DNA of 64,000 bases. Source: Streptomyces capitiformicae (GTDB lineage Bacteria; Actinomycetota; Actinomycetes; Streptomycetales; Streptomycetaceae). A program made the position numbers and the translations under genes. Every line of letters begins with the position of its first letter. Position 1 is the stretch's first letter. Below the pieces are notes generated by a model. That model had not been told where the DNA came from and did no database searches. It saw only the letters and a program-made list of their open reading frames with translations. This document shows positions 1 through 8,597 of the stretch, one piece after another. Where the stretch lies: the NCBI RefSeq assembly GCF_002214185.1, contig NZ_CP022161.1:1-64000 (forward strand). Reading direction: 5' to 3'.

Positions 1-2662
1 TCGCCCCGTCCGCCGTGCCGTTACCGCTGACATCCAGGCACTTGCCCAACGCCTTGACCGTCGACCCCGGCGTCACCGTCCACCGCTGCCCCGCCGAGCC
101 CGTACACGACGAGATCTGCACCGCCGTCCCATCCGCCGAGCTGCCGCTACGGACATCCAGACACTTACCCGCGAGCCCCACGACCGGACCCGCGCCGGGG
201 GTGGGTGTCGGGCCGCCGCCGGGATTGAAGGTGAACGCGTCGACGTCGAAGAGGAATCCGGAGCCGCCGGCGAAGGTCAGGTAGAGCGTGGTGGTGCCGG
301 CCGGTGCACCGGAGATCGAGCCGCCCACGGTGGTGAAGTTCGTCCACGAGCCGGTGACCGGGACGGTGGCGGAGCCGAGGATGGTGCCGGTCGGCGAGCC
401 GGCCCGAACCTGCAACGTGCCGCCCGCGCCACCTGACGACACCCGGGCGCTGAACGACGTGGCGTTGCTCAGCTTGTACGGCTCGAATGCGATCCAGTCG
501 CCGTTCTCGATGTCACCGACGGACTTGCCGCCCTCGGCGGTCGACTTGTCCAAGGTGGCGATGCCGGACGATGTCTTGTAGTGCTCGGCCTGCCGGTGCT
601 TCGGCTGCAGGATGTGCTGCGTGTGCGTGGTGAGCCCGGCGTTGTCGGTGTACTCGGCATCGAAGACCCCGAAGATGTTCGCCGCGTCGTCGTGCTCACC
701 GTCGACCGGGATGGTGATCGTGCCGGAGCAACCGGTCTTCGAGGTGATCGGGTGGCCGTGGCTGTCGTGACCGACGATGTACGTCAGCTTGACCTTGGTG
801 CAGTCGACCGTGCCGTCCTCCGGATCCGTCACGGTGATACTGAACGGCACGGTGTCGCCGAAGGCGAAGATCTCCCCCGCGGCGGGGCTGTTGATGGTCA
901 CGGTCGGCGCGGTGTTGCCGACGGTGATCCGCACGTCGGCGGTGCCGGTGGCACCCTGCGGGTCGCGCACGGTCAGCGTGGCCGTGTAGTCGCCGTTTGT
1001 GTTGTACGTCTTCGTCGGGTTGGCGACGGTGGAGCTGGTGCCGTCACCGAAGTTCCACGCATAGGTCAGTGCCCCACCGTCAGGGTCGGATGAGCCGGCC
1101 GAGGAGAATGTCACGGTCAACGGCGCCGCGCCGGAGGTTCGGTTGGCGCCGGCCATCGCCGTGGGCGCCCGGTTGCCGCCGCCGACGTAGTCGAAGCGGT
1201 AAAGGGCAGAGTATTGGTCGCCCTGGTACAGCCCGGCGCCGTAGTCCAGCACGTAGTAGGAGCCGTCCGGGCCGAACGCCGAGTCGATCACCTGCTTGCC
1301 ATTCCAGGGGAAGCTGTCGATGGTCCCCGGGGAGCCGTCGGCGTTGAGGTGGATCGGCTTGATCCAGCCGCGACCGAACTCCGTGGCGAAGAACTGCCCG
1401 TCGAACGACTGCGGGAACTTCGTGGGCGAGCTGACGTTGGGGTCATACCGGTACACCGGGCCCGCCATCGGCGACTCCGAACCGCCGCCGAACGCCGGCG
1501 GGCTGCCGGCGTCGCCGCCGTAACGGATCCAGGCAGCCTTGGCGGGGGGCAGCGCGCTCAGGCCGGTATTGCGGAACGAGTTGTTCGTCGGCCCGCCCGA
1601 GCAGTTGTACTTCGCGCCTGCCGTGTTGGTGGCGAAGTCCCACTCGGCGTACGTCTCGGAGCTCGTGTTCGTGCCGGTGCAGTATGGCCAGCCGTAGAAG
1701 CCCGGGCCCGTGACGCGGTTGAACTCGACCTGGCCCTGCGGCCCGCGGGCCGAGGTGGCGCCGGCATCGGGGCCGTAGTCGCCGACGTAGACGATGCCGG
1801 TGGCCTTGTCCACGCTCATCCGGAACGGGTTGCGGAGGCCCATCGCGTAGATCTCCGGCCGGGTCCTGGCCGTGCCGGGCGGGAACATGTTGCCTGCCGG
1901 GATCGAGTACGACCCGTTCTCGTTCACCTTGATTCGTAAGATCTTGCCGCGCAGGTCGTTGGTGTTGGCGGCGGTGCGCTGCGCGTCGAACGCCGGGTTG
2001 CGGTTGGTCCGCTCGTCGAGTGGGGAATATCCGGCGGACTCGAACGGGTTGGTGTCGTCGCCTGTGGACAGGTACAGATTGCCTGCCGCGTCGAAGTCGA
2101 TGTCTCCGCCGGCGTGGCAGCAGATACCTCGGTCAGCCGGCACGTCGAGGATGTCCACTCTGCTGGACTGGTTGAGTGTGAAGTCGGCGTTGAGCGTGAA
2201 CCGGGAAAGCCGGTTGACACCCTGCCACGCCGACCAGTTGCCGCCGGTGGTCGGGGCGTCGCCTCCTGGTGTGGACAGCGGCGGGGAGTAGTAGAGGTAG
2301 ATGTGCCGGTTGGCGGCGAAACCCGGGTCGATGCCGATGCCCTGCAGGCCGTCCTCGTCGTGCACGTATACGGGGATGCTGCCGATCACCGTGGTGGTGC
2401 CGCCCGCATCCGTGCGGCGCACGGTCCCGTTGCGAGCGGTATGCAGCACGGACCGGTCGGCGAGTACGGCCAGCGACATCGGCTCACCGACCTCCGCGAC
2501 CCCGCGGGCCAGTTGGACCTGCTGGAAGTCGGCGGCGTTGATCGGGTGCGCCGAGGCCGGGGTCGCACTGGACAAGGCCACGATGAGAGAGGCCACGACC
2601 AGGAGCAGAGCCGAACCGATGGCCGGCCAACGCGCGGGAGACCTCTTGATCTTCATGAACAT
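1..2662 (-). CDS. Secreted PQQ-type sugar dehydrogenase with PKD, CBM6 and ricin-lectin domains (3' partial)
   Basis: Reading the minus strand from ATG 2662 (second ATG at 2656; GGAAGGGG lies about 11 bases upstream) gives about 887 codons open to the window edge. A basic start and hydrophobic segment ending in an ASA site make a Sec signal peptide. Next comes a six-bladed propeller of the soluble glucose/sorbosone dehydrogenase type (about residues 40-390; motifs DGLQGIGIDP, CHAGGDIDFD, GLRNPFR, GDYGPDAG). A PKD domain with the NFGDGTSS motif follows, then an Ig-like segment containing GHDSHGHP, a CBM6-like domain (QAEHY, GDWIAF, FDVDAF), a Pro/Gly linker and a ricin-B lectin start (KCLDV, QRW). 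It probably oxidises sugars outside the cell while bound to polysaccharide. The catalytic assignment comes from fold motifs; the exact substrate cannot be read. The C-terminus lies left of the window. Confidence 0.85.
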   Translation of the reverse strand, partial: MFMKIKRSPARWPAIGSALLLVVASLIVALSSATPASAHPINAADFQQVQLARGVAEVGEPMSLAVLADRSVLHTARNGTVRRTDAGGTTTVIGSIPVYVHDEDGLQGIGIDPGFAANRHIYLYYSPPLSTPGGDAPTTGGNWSAWQGVNRLSRFTLNADFTLNQSSRVDILDVPADRGICCHAGGDIDFDAAGNLYLSTGDDTNPFESAGYSPLDERTNRNPAFDAQRTAANTNDLRGKILRIKVNENGSYSIPAGNMFPPGTARTRPEIYAMGLRNPFRMSVDKATGIVYVGDYGPDAGATSARGPQGQVEFNRVTGPGFYGWPYCTGTNTSSETYAEWDFATNTAGAKYNCSGGPTNNSFRNTGLSALPPAKAAWIRYGGDAGSPPAFGGGSESPMAGPVYRYDPNVSSPTKFPQSFDGQFFATEFGRGWIKPIHLNADGSPGTIDSFPWNGKQVIDSAFGPDGSYYVLDYGAGLYQGDQYSALYRFDYVGGGNRAPTAMAGANRTSGAAPLTVTFSSAGSSDPDGGALTYAWNFGDGTSSTVANPTKTYNTNGDYTATLTVRDPQGATGTADVRITVGNTAPTVTINSPAAGEIFAFGDTVPFSITVTDPEDGTVDCTKVKLTYIVGHDSHGHPITSKTGCSGTITIPVDGEHDDAANIFGVFDAEYTDNAGLTTHTQHILQPKHRQAEHYKTSSGIATLDKSTAEGGKSVGDIENGDWIAFEPYKLSNATSFSARVSSGGAGGTLQVRAGSPTGTILGSATVPVTGSWTNFTTVGGSISGAPAGTTTLYLTFAGGSGFLFDVDAFTFNPGGGPTPTPGAGPVVGLAGKCLDVRSGSSADGTAVQISSCTGSAGQRWTVTPGSTVKALGKCLDVSGNGTADGA

Positions 2663-3476
2663 GACAATGCAATCCCCTTCCTGAACAGGTGGCTGCCAGG
2701 CTTGGGGCGCGCGCTGCCGCGCCGATGCCGTAGCGGGATGTCGCCGCTTCGGCCCGCTGGGTGTGCTTCAGCAGGCCACTACGCCGAGCGGGGGCAACCG
2801 CTCGGAAACAGTAGAAGTCGATGGCTACCGCGCTGTCGGGTCACATCGACGACCGTGATGGTCTGCCGACAAGGCTAGAAGACTTCAGCCCAATGTGTCC
2901 ACACTTCCCTCCGGACCAGCCAGGCTTTTGGTCTGTTGTGGAGCAAGTTGCGAAGGGCCCGAGCCCTGTCAGGACTCGGTGCCATCTCCCACCCGGATTG
3001 GCGGGACGCAGACGGGTGCGTGATCGCCGCCGCCCGCCCCGACAACCCGGCCGAGCCCGGCCACACCTTCGCCGACCACGAACACATCCTGCCCACCGCA
3101 GCCGAGGCCACGGGACTCACCACGTGCCGCAGATCGTGGCCATCAGCCGCCCCGGCGAAGGCGACCAGTTTCTTTACTACGCCGGCCCGGCCGAAGTCAG
3201 CGACGCGGCCAACCAGTACCGAGGAAGCGTCAAGGAAGCCCCTATCGCGGGGGCTGGCAGGAAGGCGGGCTGCATCATGCCCGGGAGCCGGAACCGCCCA
3301 GTTCACATCGCGTTTCAGGGCAGCCTTCGACGCCGGGCGGGCTCAAACCCTCGTCGTGCCGCGCGTGATGGTGTTGCGGCGATCCGGGCGTGTGTCGAGG
3401 ACGCGCAGTCGCGTCGGCGGGACATACCGTGGCCGCGGAACGGCGGACACACGACGAGGGACCCCATGGGGGCCTG
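2663..3476. other. Gene-poor stretch with decayed-looking ORF pieces
   Basis: No full-length gene is convincing in these 814 bases. Between about 2980 and 3340 on the plus strand, two neighbouring frames each look protein-like for a while. One has a segment around ARPDNPAEPGHTFADHEHI, and the next frame continues with HVPQIVAISRPGEGDQFLYY. This would fit one frameshifted gene remnant. I do not recognise the family. The first 150 bases presumably carry the promoter of the leftward sugar dehydrogenase gene. Confidence 0.35.
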
Positions 3477-4124
3477 ATGTGCTGGAGTGCGACGGCGGAT
3501 CTCGTGGCGGGCAGCGGTATCGCGGTCGTCGGGGTGGCCTGTGTGACGCGGGTACGCCGTAGCCGGGATGTGCCACTTGCCGCGCTCCCGCTCCTGCTCG
3601 GCGCCCATCAGCTCGTCGAGTCGGTGGTCTGGGAATCGGGGGGCGGGAGCGGACCCGCCACCGTCGTCTGGGCGGTCATCGCGCTGCCCGTACTGGCGGT
3701 ATGGGTGCCGGTGGCGGTGTGGTGTGCCGCTCCGCCGGGCGTCCGGCGGCGCCTGCTTCTCCCGCTCGCAGCAGGAACCGTCACAGCCGCACTGCTCGCC
3801 CACGGTCTTGCGACCGGCCCGGTGACGGCCGAGCCCCGTGGGCACACGATCGGCTACACAGTCGGCCTGTCCCACACACCTGTCCTCGTCACCGGCTATC
3901 TCCTGGCCACCGTGGGCTCCCTGCTGCTGTCCGGCGACCGGTGGCTGCGCGCCCTGGGCACTCTGGTCGCCATCGGCGCGCCGGCCTGCTGGGCGCTGTG
4001 GCGGCTGGAGTTCGTCTCGACCTGGTGCGCGTTCGCAGCCGTGTGCTCGATGGTGCTCCTCGGCTGGGTCCGCGCCCGGCCAACCTCACCGGCAGCACCA
4101 CATGACCCGGCCGCGGAACCATGA
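3477..4124 (+). CDS. DUF6629-like integral membrane protein
   Basis: A 215-residue, strongly hydrophobic protein beginning MCWSATADL. I recall this start and the LLLGAHQLVE motif from the actinobacterial DUF6629 family. About six or seven membrane segments can be drawn (around residues 5-25, 35-50, 60-80, 88-108, 130-150, 155-175 and 180-200), with a hydrophilic Pro-rich tail. I chose ATG 3477 because the family starts at MCWS; the frame is open further upstream but that part reads like non-coding sequence. Function is unknown. The next gene follows on the same strand after about 100 bases, but nothing indicates that the two act together. Confidence 0.7.
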   Translation: MCWSATADLVAGSGIAVVGVACVTRVRRSRDVPLAALPLLLGAHQLVESVVWESGGGSGPATVVWAVIALPVLAVWVPVAVWCAAPPGVRRRLLLPLAAGTVTAALLAHGLATGPVTAEPRGHTIGYTVGLSHTPVLVTGYLLATVGSLLLSGDRWLRALGTLVAIGAPACWALWRLEFVSTWCAFAAVCSMVLLGWVRARPTSPAAPHDPAAEP

Positions 4125-4221
4125 CAGCACGTGGTGAGACCCGGCCGACGGGTTGTGGCTGTTCCTGGGAAAGGCTGCCCGGTTCGTACTCGTCCCCCGT
4201 GGCTGCATAAGATCATCGGCC

Positions 4222-4953
4222 GTGACCCGAAGCAGGCTGGGCGACCTTGTCGCCACTGGTTTGACCGACCGTCTCGACCGGCGTGACAGGAAGCTCCTGG
4301 AGCGGCGTGCGCTTATCAAGTCCGCTGGTGACGAGCCGTTCGCCCTGGATCCTCGCGGCTGGTGGTACGCGGTACCCGGCGCGACGTACGAAGGGCTCTT
4401 CGAGGCGCTCGGTCTGCACGACCGGTTCCCGGTCACGCTGGACGAGGGCGCCGACGTGGAGGATCTGCCGTTCCGTGAGGACGCCCTGCCCACCTTCGTC
4501 ACGCCTGAACTGGACGGCTGGCGGCTGATCTTCGGCAACCTGGCCGATCTTGTCGGTATCGACTGGGACGAGTGGATGGACGCGGTGGAACGACTGAGCG
4601 TCCACTGCGGTACCGCGCAGATGTTCTTCGAGGACTCGGTGGCGGGTGCCGAGATCTGGGTGGTCGCCGAGAAGGGCCGCATCCGTCGGCGTTACGCGGC
4701 GGACAGCATCCCGGAGTGGACCGGCGACCCGCTGCCCTGGGAAGAACTCCGGGTCAACGAACCCGACTTCGACCCGGAGTCCGGCGAGGCCGACCCCAAT
4801 GAGGGCACGGCGGGGGTCGCCCACGCCTGTGCACGGCTGTCCGTCGATCCCGACAGCATCGGTGCCACCACTCGTATGCGCGGCCATGGCTGGCTCGCGC
4901 TCAGGCGGCCGGGCATCGGCCACGACAACCTCACCGCTCTCGTGCAACGCTGA
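4222..4953 (+). CDS. Hypothetical cytosolic protein, about 243 aa
   Basis: A soluble acidic protein with no signal peptide or membrane segment. The body contains FALDPRGWWYAVPGATYEGLFEALGL, read here as two adjoining pieces (FALDPRGWWY, then AVPGATYEGL), then a Trp-rich middle (DGWRLIFGN, IDWDEWMDAVERLS) and an acidic stretch of NEPDFDPESGEADPNEG type before a C-terminal RMRGHGWLALR. Codon use looks like genuine Streptomyces coding sequence. The start is taken at GTG 4222 because residues upstream of it look untranslated; an ATG at 4153 would add 23 residues. I do not recognise a family with certainty. The layout is reminiscent of small immunity or hypothetical proteins of Streptomyces, which is only an impression. 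Confidence 0.6.
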   Translation: MTRSRLGDLVATGLTDRLDRRDRKLLERRALIKSAGDEPFALDPRGWWYAVPGATYEGLFEALGLHDRFPVTLDEGADVEDLPFREDALPTFVTPELDGWRLIFGNLADLVGIDWDEWMDAVERLSVHCGTAQMFFEDSVAGAEIWVVAEKGRIRRRYAADSIPEWTGDPLPWEELRVNEPDFDPESGEADPNEGTAGVAHACARLSVDPDSIGATTRMRGHGWLALRRPGIGHDNLTALVQR

Positions 4954-5071
4954 ACTCACCGCTTCACGGTGGCGTGGTGGCCGTTGTCCGACGCCGCTGG
5001 CTCTCCAGTCACGTGGCGGGTGTCGTCGCCCGTCGGCAATGCCAAGGCTTCCTCGCGGTCGGTCGGGGCCC

Positions 5072-5821
5072 TCAGCGGCTTCGCGAGCGGGGCTGTGCGT
5101 GGGGCTCGGCGCTCCGGGCGGCCAGGTGCCGCTGCCACTGCACGATGGCCTTTCCGAGGGACTCGCTCATGAGGTAAAGGAGTTCCGCTGAGGACTCGAA
5201 GCGGGCGCCCGCCGGGGTGGCGGCTCCGAGAATCTCGGCGCCACGCCGCGATTCGGCCGCCAGGGCGTCGCTCATCCGCAGGGTTTCCAGCAGACCCCGG
5301 ACCCAGATCTCCTCGTCGATGACATAGCGTTCGCGGCGCACGCCGGGAGTTCTCTCCCGCCTGAGCAGTCCCTGCTGTTCGAGGAAGGCGACGGCGTGCG
5401 AGATCGACGCCGGGCTGACGCGAAGCCGCTGGACCAGGTCGGCGGCGGTGAGAGCGCCGGAGTCGGTGATGTACAGGCAGGCCAGCACCCCTGCCGCCAC
5501 TCGGGGCATCCCCTGCTGCATCAGGACCGTGGTGAAGGACTCCGCGAAGTCCTGGACCGCTCGGGGGTCACGCCCGTGGCGGCTGTCGGGGACCGGCGGT
5601 GCCGGAGACTGCGCCCGCTTACCCCTGCGCGCACGATGCCGTGTGGCCTCGTGCGCTCGATTCGCCCGGTAACCGTCGGGTCCGCCGTTGCGGGTGACCT
5701 CCCGCATGACGGTCGAGGCGGGGCGGCCCAGACGCCGGCCGATCTCCGCGTATCCGAGTCCCTCGGCCAGCCCCGTGGCGATGTGCTGACGGTCCTCACT
5801 GGTGAGTCTGTCTCCGGGCAT
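5072..5821 (-). CDS. GbsR/MarR-like transcriptional regulator with an extra N-terminal HTH
   Basis: About 249 residues. The N-terminus (residues 1-50) reads as a helix-turn-helix of the transposase/IS30-like HTH_38 type (TSEDRQHIATGLAEG, YAEIGRRLGRPASTVMREV). A linker follows, then a GbsR/MarR-type winged helix (about residues 80-160) with LTAADLVQRLRVSPASISHA and FLEQQGLLRRE, and a C-terminal dimerisation helix region. ATG 5821 is preceded by GGGGAGA at suitable spacing. The gene diverges from the serine hydrolase at 6103, so it likely controls that gene, itself, or both. The spacer between them carries several A/T-rich inverted repeats that could be operators. Having two DNA-binding modules in one chain is a little unusual. 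Confidence 0.75.
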   Translation of the reverse strand: MPGDRLTSEDRQHIATGLAEGLGYAEIGRRLGRPASTVMREVTRNGGPDGYRANRAHEATRHRARRGKRAQSPAPPVPDSRHGRDPRAVQDFAESFTTVLMQQGMPRVAAGVLACLYITDSGALTAADLVQRLRVSPASISHAVAFLEQQGLLRRERTPGVRRERYVIDEEIWVRGLLETLRMSDALAAESRRGAEILGAATPAGARFESSAELLYLMSESLGKAIVQWQRHLAARSAEPHAQPRSRSR

Positions 5822-5912
5822 CGGCACTCGTCTCCCCTCCGTCGACTCCGTCGACAGGCGCGGAGCCCGGCGTCGGCGCGCCCCGCCACACAGTATGCAT
5901 TCACGCGAACCC

Positions 5913-6059
5913 CATTGCAATGAGAAGCTCGGCCCGTCCTTTGCATTAAGCGTCACTGTCATTGCAAAGAGAGCTCAACCATCCCGCCTTAATGGGGATA
6001 TTGGATTCCTTTGTTCGTTGCGCATTATCTGAACGCAATGTAGCGTCACAGACGTTCAG
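5913..6059. promoter_or_regulatory. Candidate operator palindromes between divergent genes
   Basis: The spacer 5822-6102 is visibly richer in A/T than its surroundings. It holds a perfect palindrome CATTGCAATG (5913-5922). CTTTGCA at 5939-5945 is inverted as TGCAAAG at 5963-5969. CTGAACG at 6029-6035 is inverted as CGTTCAG at 6053-6059. The recurring TTGCA core suggests one binding protein, most simply the divergently encoded GbsR/MarR-like regulator. This is inference from symmetry alone. Confidence 0.4.
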
Positions 6060-6102
6060 CGAAACCTGAACACTGTCGAGAGATTCAAAGGAGCGCACAG
6101 CC

Positions 6103-7632
6103 ATGTCCGTCGCCCTTACCGATCAGGACAAGCTCACCCTGCGGACCGCCGCGTACGGTGCCGTCTCGCTGTTGGCCGCCGCCGGAGCCGCCGGCTCGCC
6201 CCACAAGGTCGCCACCGACGGTTCCCTCGCCCTGGCCTCCGCGACCGGCCCGGTCGGGCATGTGCTCGCCGAGAAACCCAAGGGTGTGAACCTGGACGGC
6301 AAGTCCGTAGCCGCGATCGCCGACCAGGTGCTGCCGGCCCTGACGGCAGCCATGAGTCTGCTGAGGAAGCAGGATCCGGCGGAGGCCGACAACTTCCGCG
6401 GAACCGTCGTCGTCGCCCTCGAAGCGGCCGCCCGGACCCACCAGGGCGAGCCCAGCCCTCCCATGGCCGAGATGACCCGCAAGATCATCAAAGCCCTGGA
6501 CGGCGCGGACGGCGCGGACGGCGCGGCCGTGCCGCAGGCCGGTGCCGGGCAGGATCGCCCGGATCTGCGGGAGGCCATCGAGACGTTCGTCGCTGCCGGT
6601 TTCGCCGGGATACAGATGCGCGTGCACGACGAGCGGGGCGAGTGGGTCGGCAGCGCCGGGGTGCGCAAGCTGGGCGAGGCCGCGAAGCCTTCGCCGAACG
6701 GGCTGTTCTGGGTGGGCAGCACGACCAAGACCTTCGTCGCCACGCTGGTGTTACAGCTGGTGGCCGACGGCACGATCAAGCTGGACACCCCGGTGGCCGA
6801 CCACCTGCCCGAGCTCGGGCTGGACAAGCGGATCACCGTGCGGATGCTGCTGCAGCACACCAGCGGGTTGTACAACTACACCGGCGAACTCGACCCCGAG
6901 GGGACGTTCGTGCCGGGGATCCCCGCGGTGGGCAAGGAGTGGGTGGACAACCGGTTCCACTCCTACCGGCCGGAGGAGCTCGTGCGGTTCGCGTTGTCCA
7001 AGCCGGCGCGGTTCGAGCCGGGGGCGGACCAGAGCTACTCCAACAGCAACTACACGCTGGCCGTGTTGCTGATCGAGAAGGTCACCGGCCGCTCGTACGA
7101 CGAGGAGATGCAGCGGCGGATCCTGCGGCCGCTCGGGCTGCGGGACACCTTGGTGCCGGGCGACTCGCCGGAGATCCCCGGGCCGCACGCCCACGGCTAC
7201 TACCGCTACGAGGACGCCGGCGAATGGAAGGTGGTCGATGTCAGCCGCCAGAACCTCTCCCTGCTGGTCGGCGCCGGTGACATGATCTCGTCGACCCGGG
7301 ATCTCCACATGTTCTTCTCCGCGCTGCTGGGCGGCAGGCTCCTGCCGGAACCGCTGCTGGCCGCGATGCGCAAGCCGCACGGGATGCTCGGTTATGGCCT
7401 GGGGCTGTTCGTGCAGGACTTGGGCCCGGACTGCGGCGGCCGCACCATCGTCCACCACAACGGCGGCGCCCCCGGTGGCTACGGGGCGCTGATGATCAGC
7501 ACTCCCGACGGCAGTATGACCCTGACGGCCGGGCTGACCACCGGGGACGCCGACGTCGACCCGGCACAGGAGTTCCCGAAGGCGCTGGACAGGCTCATCA
7601 AGGACGTGTTCTGCGGCGGGCAGGTCGGGTAG
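6103..7632 (+). CDS. Serine hydrolase of the beta-lactamase/DD-peptidase fold with an added N-terminal domain
   Basis: 509 residues in two parts. Residues about 140-509 are a class-C beta-lactamase-type serine hydrolase: SxxK at S206-K209 in VGSTTKTF, the YSN motif at Y312 in YSNSNYTL, and HHNGGAPGGY near the C-terminus in place of the KTG box. Such proteins act as esterases, D-aminopeptidases or peptidoglycan carboxypeptidases. Residues 1-138 (MSVALTDQDKLTL onward) look like a separate small helical Streptomyces protein that I recall as free-standing. They are joined by a linker with a three-fold Gly-Ala-Asp repeat. No signal peptide is evident, so the enzyme is probably cytosolic. ATG 6103 follows AAAGGAG. 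It is transcribed divergently from the GbsR/MarR-like regulator. Confidence 0.85.
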   Translation: MSVALTDQDKLTLRTAAYGAVSLLAAAGAAGSPHKVATDGSLALASATGPVGHVLAEKPKGVNLDGKSVAAIADQVLPALTAAMSLLRKQDPAEADNFRGTVVVALEAAARTHQGEPSPPMAEMTRKIIKALDGADGADGAAVPQAGAGQDRPDLREAIETFVAAGFAGIQMRVHDERGEWVGSAGVRKLGEAAKPSPNGLFWVGSTTKTFVATLVLQLVADGTIKLDTPVADHLPELGLDKRITVRMLLQHTSGLYNYTGELDPEGTFVPGIPAVGKEWVDNRFHSYRPEELVRFALSKPARFEPGADQSYSNSNYTLAVLLIEKVTGRSYDEEMQRRILRPLGLRDTLVPGDSPEIPGPHAHGYYRYEDAGEWKVVDVSRQNLSLLVGAGDMISSTRDLHMFFSALLGGRLLPEPLLAAMRKPHGMLGYGLGLFVQDLGPDCGGRTIVHHNGGAPGGYGALMISTPDGSMTLTAGLTTGDADVDPAQEFPKALDRLIKDVFCGGQVG

Positions 7633-7795
7633 GCCGACGAGGCCACGCCGGCTCGGCCCACGGGCTGACCACCACACTCTTACCCTGTGCATGTCAGCGG
7701 TGCCAGACTCCGGAATCGATGCCTGCCCGTCAGCCTGTCGGCGGACCGGGCGCCGCCCGCACTCGTCCGGCTGGTCTCGACCTCAAGGGAGTGGC

Positions 7796-7975
7796 GTGTT
7801 ACGTGCACCGATGTTCAGGCACGTTCCGCTGGGCGCGACGGCGGTCGTTCTCGCCCTGGTTCTGTCCGCCTGCGGAGGCGGCGGTGGGCCGGGCGGGGTC
7901 GGCGTCGCCGCCTCCGCGTCGCTCGATCCCGGGGCGGACCTGGGCAAGCAGCGGCTCACAGTGTCTGGGACGTCG
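7796..7975 (+). pseudogene. Truncated lipoprotein gene (5' fragment)
   Basis: AAGGGAG precedes GTG 7796, giving a short basic start, a hydrophobic run and the lipobox LVLSAC followed by a poly-Gly stretch, which is a good lipoprotein signal. After about 55 residues the frame stays open but reads as low-quality Pro/Ser/Arg sequence. That part is antisense to a recognisable ATP-grasp fragment. The signal therefore appears cut off from its own mature domain by a rearrangement, and the original lipoprotein family cannot be told. Confidence 0.5.
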
Positions 7976-7979
7976 GTCT

Positions 7980-8555
7980 CCCCGGCCTCCCCGGCCTCCC
8001 CGGCGACGAACTCCTCCAGCAGCAGGGGACCGTGGGGCAGTTGGGAGGGGAATCGGTATTTCCGTATCACCCAGGTGCCGGATCCTCCAGCACCGTGCTC
8101 GGTCTTCACGCCGGTGGTCTGCCCCGCCCGGCCGCGCGTCCTGAGCGGCCGAGCCGCCGCACGCCGGGTGGCCGCCTGCCTGTGTTCCGGCACCCTGATG
8201 CCGGGGTGGGCGGGTGCGAGCAGGGTGAACAGTTCGTGCGCGGCCCGCTTGGACTCGTACCGCAGGGCGTCCGGGGGCAGCGCCTCGCCGGCGAGTTCGG
8301 CGAAGCCGGGGGCGCGGCCCCACGGTACGAGGGGCAGGGCGAAGGACTTCAGCCGTTCGGCGAGGGCGGGGCGGGACAGGACGGCGCGGCTGAGGCTTCC
8401 CCATGCCGCACCGGGCTCCGTCAGACCGTCGTACACCTCCACGGCTTCCCAGCCCAGGGCGTCGCCGACCATACCGATCCGGTCGCGGGGCACCGCCCGG
8501 GGCAGGATCAGTACGGCCGGGTGCGGGGAGATGAAGGCGGCCAGGCCCAGGAGTA
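7980..8555 (-). pseudogene. Decayed ATP-grasp (peptide-ligase-like) gene fragment
   Basis: Read on the minus strand from about 8555, the frame gives a convincing pre-ATP-grasp segment (ISPHPAVLILPRAVPRD, ALGWEAVEVYDGL, RYESKRAAHELFTLLAP). It then gives an ATP-grasp nucleotide loop (VKTEHGAGGSGTWVI) and HGPLLLEEFVAG. There is no start codon or ribosome site at its 5' end, and the sequence begins almost at the stop codon of the upstream GNAT gene. The catalytic C-terminal half is missing after about 7980, where a truncated lipoprotein gene abuts from the other strand. I read it as a gene trimmed at both ends. The parent family was probably an ATP-dependent carboxylate-amine ligase. Confidence 0.5.
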
Positions 8556-8597
8556 GTGCGCGGCTTCGGCGGAGGCGGGGCCGAACTGGCCCTGGAA

